DNA of 64,000 nucleotides, from NCBI GenBank assembly GCA_027922465.2, contig BQMF02000175.1, forward strand, positions 62,001-126,000. The letters are read 5' to 3'. Every line of letters starts with the position of its first letter. Within the stretch, counting starts at the first letter, position 1. The position numbers and the translations under genes were made by a program. Shown here one piece after another: positions 59,515 to 64,000 of this stretch. The notes beneath the pieces were generated by a model. That model ran no database searches, was not told where the DNA came from, and was given only the letters and a program-made list of their open reading frames with translations. The stretch comes from Turritopsis dohrnii (Eukaryota > Cnidaria > Hydrozoa > Anthoathecata > Oceaniidae).

Positions 59515-60420
59515 GTATACAGTGTGTCTCAAAATGATTGGGGCCAGAAAAAGTTTATCAATTTTGGCAAAGTTATTTTTCGAAATACAACAAATCTTAT
59601 ATGAGGAGAAAGCCCTTGAAAAAATCTTTCTAACACCGTATTTTTCCTTCTTGAAATGGAAAAGGATAAAGAATAATCGAAGAAAGAAAATACGAAACCG
59701 GTCATTAAATTTTTAAAAGTCAATTATCACAAAGTATATTAAAATAGGAGGAGACGCTCCGTGATAAAGGGCGTATTTTTGACAAGGTTGAATGCTGAAG
59801 GAGTCTCAAGTGAATTCCATCGTAGGATGTTTTTATTGTTTTTCCTCCCAAACAGTTTTGGAACAGTTTCTTAGGAAATACCAACGACATGGTTGCAGCT
59901 TATGAAAATAAACAATGAATTCTTTATTTCCTAAAATAATCTTCGTTCGTTCACACTTTCGTAAGATTGATTTAAAACAGAAGTATACTTTAAGTAAAAG
60001 TGGTTTCAAATTTTCCATCCATCTTCGCTAATACAAAAATCACATACAGTAGTATTTCTACAGACAATTTCTTTTGAAATTAAAATTATTTCATTTCCTC
60101 TTCTTAACGCCCTCTCTTTTTAGCGCTCCCCTCTAATATTATCAAAATTATTGTTATTTCACAAAATCCACAGCCTACCAATTAATGCAAAAGTTATGCA
60201 AAAATAATGCAAAGACCGCAAATGGTTTCAGATTTTTTACTACTTCAAGTATATTCCAGTTTTTGATCGTAGAACAATCATTCTGATTGCATGCATGCTT
60301 TCACATAAATTTTCCGGTAGTTAGCCTTCAATAATGAGAAATTAAAAGATTTCAATTTATTGCTCAATTCATAGCGCTACGTAGTATTTCGAGGCATTTT
60401 TAAACAGTCCAAAATATATT
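59515..60420. other. Gene-free DNA, possible mariner end at its start
   Basis: Duplication copy 2 ends at TACAGTGTGTCTCAAAATGA, which looks like a mariner-type inverted repeat next to a TA. The opposite end was not found, so an element is only suspected. The rest is AT-rich without supported ORFs. Confidence 0.3.
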
Positions 60421-60690
60421 TGAGTGCCCAAATCTTATCAATTCTAATAAAAACAAAAAATGAAATTCACAAGTCATATCTATTAACAACAGAAGGCAAA
60501 TCACTCTCTCCTTACGCGTTTCTCTCTAAAGCTACACAAAAACATGTATGGTATCCTGACGAACAGGAATATCTCGAAAGCTTGACACACAAAAATGTAG
60601 GTTTTTTTGTTTTAATGTTATTCTTTTTACTACACAGGACTGTTTGATTATCAAAATTAACATTATGTATTTTAAGATGCAAATTTGACA
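60421..60690 (+). repeat. Second copy of the retroelement-like 3' fragment at 53869
   Basis: Shares CAAATCTTATYAATTCTAA, a TCCTGACGAACAGGAAT-like block, CGAAAGCTTGACAC and ATTATGTATTTTAAGAT in the same order and strand as 53869-54155. Here the frame reads WYPDEQEYLESLT, a phrase typical of retroelement 3' coding ends. Both copies are damaged. Confidence 0.5.
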
Positions 60691-61115
60691 GGTCTTGGTG
60701 ACAAGTGACAAGCCCAAGTTGCACAGCAGTATTGTCAGGTTTATGTGTTTGTTTATTTCTATGAATATATTATTATGCATCTTCTTTATAAGCATACACG
60801 CCTACAGAGTGTTATTGACTTATTACCTGATTGTTTTAATTCATCAAGAACCACTGTGCCTCCGAGGGGATAGGGTTGGGCTTTCATGCAAAAATAGATA
60901 TTCCATGGCTTCTCTAAAAGAACCTAGCTGGAGATTCATGATTTCTCGTGCCGGTTTTACTTGAGTTCAATCACTATCAATATAATCTGCCGACCATCAA
61001 TGAGTATTAAATAAAACACTTGAGTTTAATCGTTCAACTATTTTGATAAAAAACTAAATTACTTTCCCATATTATAATTTCCCATATCGAGAGAGTATCT
61101 GGTGTTTATTTGCAG
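60691..61115. other. Gene-free DNA before a possible exon
   Basis: A plus-strand frame to 60964 shows a hydrophobic segment of low-complexity residues and is probably chance. The acceptor at 61111-61115 (TTTATTTGCAG) opens the exon-like segment described next. Confidence 0.25.
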
Positions 61116-61293
61116 GTGGTTCAAAACTTTACTAAAGCGGAAAGCACCACCTTTAAACTGGTGTAAAGGTTACCTTTCTAGACGAAATGTTGATGTGAAG
61201 TTTCCAAAGAATTTGCAAGGAAAAATTCATGAAAAAATCAATTTCAAATCCCATCAAATGTATAGAAAACAGTTTCGTTTAAACAAAACATGA
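61116..61293 (+). other. Possible terminal exon of an unrecognised plus-strand gene
   Basis: After a good acceptor (GTGTTTATTTGCAG) the frame reads WFKTLLKRKAPPLNWCKGYL and then a basic run with VDVKFPKNLQGKIHEKINF, ending at TGA 61291. Codon use is less AT-biased than the surroundings. No upstream exons could be identified and no family is recognised. Confidence 0.3.
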
Positions 61294-62039
61294 TTTTTCC
61301 GAATATCGCTTAATTCCTAAAGACGAAAACTTTATCCAAAGGAAATTTTCTTAAAAAAAAATTTTATCCGTTAAATCAATGACAGGTTGTTGTTTTGTTT
61401 TATCATTTTGTTATTGTTTTGTTTTTTATTATTCATGTTGCGGTTGTTGTTTTTTGTTTTGTACGAGTTTAAGTGATGTTTGAAACAGTTTGAAATTTCG
61501 GAAATGAGGATTAAGAAGTTACTGAGCACCTACCTACGTCCCAGAAAATATTTTCCTGTCCTAAAAACATGATTATTTTCCAATTTTAACACATTAGGCT
61601 ACTTTCTATTTTATATGTGTTTTGGTGGAAATGTACCAGATGGTTCCCACTATAAAGAAGGATGATGAAGTATCATTGCACTATCAGTACTAGAATATTT
61701 TTTAGAGAGATCCTCAGATAGGCAAAGAGAATTCTACCATCGATTTGAATTTGCGAAGAAAAATATGACTGCACTTTTGAGTTTCATGTCGAGGTTTTCT
61801 GAACAGCAAAATAAAAATATGTTTGGTAGTAACCATGGTAACCACATGCAACCTGTGTTTATTATCAGCAACCACTATACAGGTAGTATATCATATTCAT
61901 TATCACGATTTGTTACAATTTGAAAAGTCAATTGTCCTCTAAAACTTGTCTTCGCACTTTTATGCCCAATTACTTCACTTACTATTATTATTTACGAATG
62001 TTTATCCAGGATAGCCTCCTCAGTTCCTTAGGTACTCTT
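61294..62039. other. Gene-free DNA with T-rich simple sequence
   Basis: TTGTTTTGTTTT-type simple sequence at 61385-61465. A small imperfect palindrome GTAACCATGGTAAC is near 61840. Nothing else seen. Confidence 0.3.
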
Positions 62040-62284
62040 ATCAATGAGGGTCCTACAAAGGAGGTCCTAGAGCATTTAAAGCCCCCATTTGAGCTACGGA
62101 AGCTGTAATGACAGAAACCGCTCAACTAGACAACCACCCTAGACATCATTCCTACTCACTTGCTGAGTGCTAAGCAGAGAGAGAGTGATTCACACTGTTA
62201 TAGTCGCTGGCATGACTCGGTCGGGGATTGAACCCGCGACCTCCCGAACAGGAAGCGAGCACTCTACCACAAGGCTACCAGTCA
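62040..62284 (-). mobile_element. tRNA-derived SINE, second family
   Basis: On the minus strand, the head from about 62284 reads TGGTAGCCTTGTGGTAGAGTG (A box). It then has an anticodon-arm-like stretch and a B box, GGTTCAATCCC, with stems close to a real tRNA. A GC-richer body of about 150 bases follows (AGTGTGAATCACTC...). It is unlike the SINE at 3702. A single true tRNA gene is possible for 62213-62284, but the attached body favours a SINE. Confidence 0.6.
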
Positions 62285-63595
62285 GTACTAAGAAAACCTA
62301 AGAAAACCTTCTTTTATGAATGGATCGGAATTATTACATCCACTGCGGTTATATATGACTAGCTTATCCTAGAGAAATATTGATGTAAACTTATAATTCT
62401 CAACCACCAGGCGAGTTAATTCGAATAGTTTTTTGCTTCCGAGATATTCTAAACACGCCACTAAATAAGAAAGTTGAAACACTCAACAGTGAGGAATAAT
62501 AAACGATCTAGAAATATGAGAACTGATTCAAGGAGACAAAATCCTCTTCGAAGTCCGTCTTTTCTGAGCCATTTCCGAGCCAGGAAAACTTCCCAGATTT
62601 CTGTATCAGGAATGAATTTACATTGGTCAATTATTTCTATGATCTCAATATACTACAATGCATTGCATAGAACAACGAAAATCTTTCGGCTTGGATTTTC
62701 AATTTCATCAATAACTTGCCTCATTCAATCAAATATACAATTTAGTTATAATACAAATTAGTTTTGCAGCAAATCAAGAAATTCACCAGACCAAAATTCA
62801 TTACAGATGTTGCTTCAGAATTCGAGAATATATAATTTTTGATTCGAATATTGGCTCGTACCGAATCTAATTGCAAATTTTCAATAGAGTGGAACTCTAT
62901 CCAACTGAGTTATGAAGTTCAGCCGAAAACTCAATATCAACGCAATCAAATTTTTTCACGTGCAAATTTTCATAACAATTTCGTAACTACTTTTAAAATT
63001 TGGTCGAAATTTGGATCAAAATCCCTTTTTTAATACAAGAAATATAAAATCAGGTTCTCAAATACAAAATCCGCACTATAAAATTGCAGTATTGTCAAAT
63101 TGTTATCGACAAAAGGAATACCTTTGTTCTATAATCAAACGGCGCATGCGTATAAGTGTAGCTCCGTTACCGGTTTAATTTGACGTTCTCCAAAATATGA
63201 AACATTTTTTAACTTCCATAATATCAAACCGAAAAAACATGCGTCTTCTACGGACAGCAGTAGTAATACCCTTCCTCAGCATAAGCGATAGCAGTGTTTG
63301 GAAAGAGCTGGTATCCGATCCGATTCGTAAAATTTTCACTACTTTTACGTCACTACTCACATTGTGTATTTGAAAGTTATATCACGTGTTTTCACTCCCT
63401 TTATTTTTCAGCAATGTAACGTAGGTGATTGAGACTTTCAGTCTTTCTTGTTAACAAGTTGTTTTGAAACGTGGCTAAAAGGCTGCACAAAGCAAAAAAG
63501 ACGTCATTTAAGGAAAAATGAATTGTATCACATATCGAGTTTACAAAGAAAAACAAACAAAAATGTGGATAGTTTTTTTTGTCTTGAATGAAATA
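62285..63595. other. Gene-free DNA with a GC-richer patch
   Basis: No supported exon. 63120-63360 is less AT-rich. It includes GGCGCATGCGT at 63140-63150, similar to the NRF1-type palindrome found in animal promoters, and a minus-strand frame (63175-63360) lacking an ATG. It may be the promoter or first exon of a gene not otherwise visible. Confidence 0.25.
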
Positions 63596-64000
63596 CAGTT
63601 GACCCCTAACTCGACCTCTCGCTAACTCGACACCCGCCTAACTCGACATAAATCCTTCGGTCCCGCAATATTTGAAGTTTTTGAATGGAAATTTCCCCCA
63701 CTGCCTCAACATTTCTAACTCGACACCCGCCTATCTCGACATAAATATTTTGGTTCCTTGAGAAAAAACTCGACATTTTCAAAACTTTAATTTTTGTTAT
63801 TTCTTATGTAAATATTCTTCAACAGCAGTCAGGCAATCACAATGAATATATGATAAAAATATATTCCAAATTAAGAAATATATTAGTCTTTTTCTTATTT
63901 AATTCTTCTAGGTACTGTCCAAACCTAATAAAAGCAAAATAATAGTGGTGGTAGGGGCGATGAACAAAAATATTACATTAAAAAAAACCCCGCTAACTCG
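63596..64000. mobile_element. Left end of a pogo/Tigger-like element (cut by the window edge)
   Basis: After TA (63594-63595) the sequence CAGTTGACCCCTAACTCGAC begins a terminal region. It has repeated CTAACTCGACACCCGCC units at 63617-63650 and 63717-63735. The last bases of the window again read CGCTAACTCG, possibly the start of the right terminus. The start and the TA flank are typical of pogo-type elements. Confidence 0.65.

Larger units (their letters stand above)
57410..59525. repeat. Segmental duplication, copy 2 (partner at 45165-46590)
   Basis: Same order of blocks as copy 1, from ACAACATAATGAAATACCCA to ACAATTTCGAGTGTGTATAC. It is interrupted by the 871-bp mariner-like insertion at 57448-58318, which is absent from copy 1. 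It contains the disrupted orphan-gene copy. Confidence 0.85.

Overview
The window is eukaryotic nuclear DNA, strongly AT-rich, with spliced genes that have GT-AG introns, AATAAA poly(A) signals, tRNA-derived SINEs and many cut-and-paste transposon families (pogo/Tigger-like, mariner-like, hAT-like and other TA-flanked elements). Everything seen fits an invertebrate animal. An AT-rich cnidarian, perhaps a hydrozoan, is my best guess. It rests on base composition, the style of the retroelement tail and splice acceptors lying next to start codons, so it is an inference and not an identification.

Layout. 1-126 (-): first coding exon of an unrecognised gene that leaves the window. 1361-7433 (+): a 13-exon bifunctional methylenetetrahydrofolate dehydrogenase/cyclohydrolase; every exon was phased and gives 320 aa, ending without a formyl-THF synthetase domain. 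Its fifth intron holds a decayed hAT-like element with a SINE inside. About 8.7-19.3 kb is a transposon graveyard: a TA-flanked MITE, a perfect 43-bp hairpin, and elements nested up to three deep, including a Tigger-like element that encodes only the DNA-binding half of its transposase. 19867-29014 (-): a 17-exon DH-PH Rho guanine-nucleotide exchange factor of the PLEKHG type (1502 aa as assembled), with several candidate alternative 5' exons reaching to 35.7 kb. 36-45 kb is AT-rich and nearly gene-free.

45717-46241 (+) is an intronless 174-aa gene of a family I do not recognise. It lies in a segmental duplication whose second copy (57.4-59.5 kb) carries one in-frame UGA and a mariner-like insertion. 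47534-48721 (-) is a single-exon adenosine deaminase whose active-site region looks closer to bacterial adenosine deaminases than to animal ADA or ADAL. From 50.9 kb to the end the window is mostly repeats: a pogo-like MITE, a fold-back element filled with a 22-bp minisatellite, a tandem pair of ~0.9-1.1 kb repeats, a textbook 5'-truncated retroelement with poly(A) and a 13-bp target-site duplication, SINEs, and the edge of another pogo-like element.

The protein genes do not form one pathway. They are housekeeping one-carbon and purine enzymes, a signalling GEF and an orphan. The most unusual material is the orphan gene pair, the perfect hairpin, the possible alternative exons of the GEF, the intronless bacterial-like deaminase, and two unrelated-looking TA-flanked elements that each keep only an acidic protein tail.
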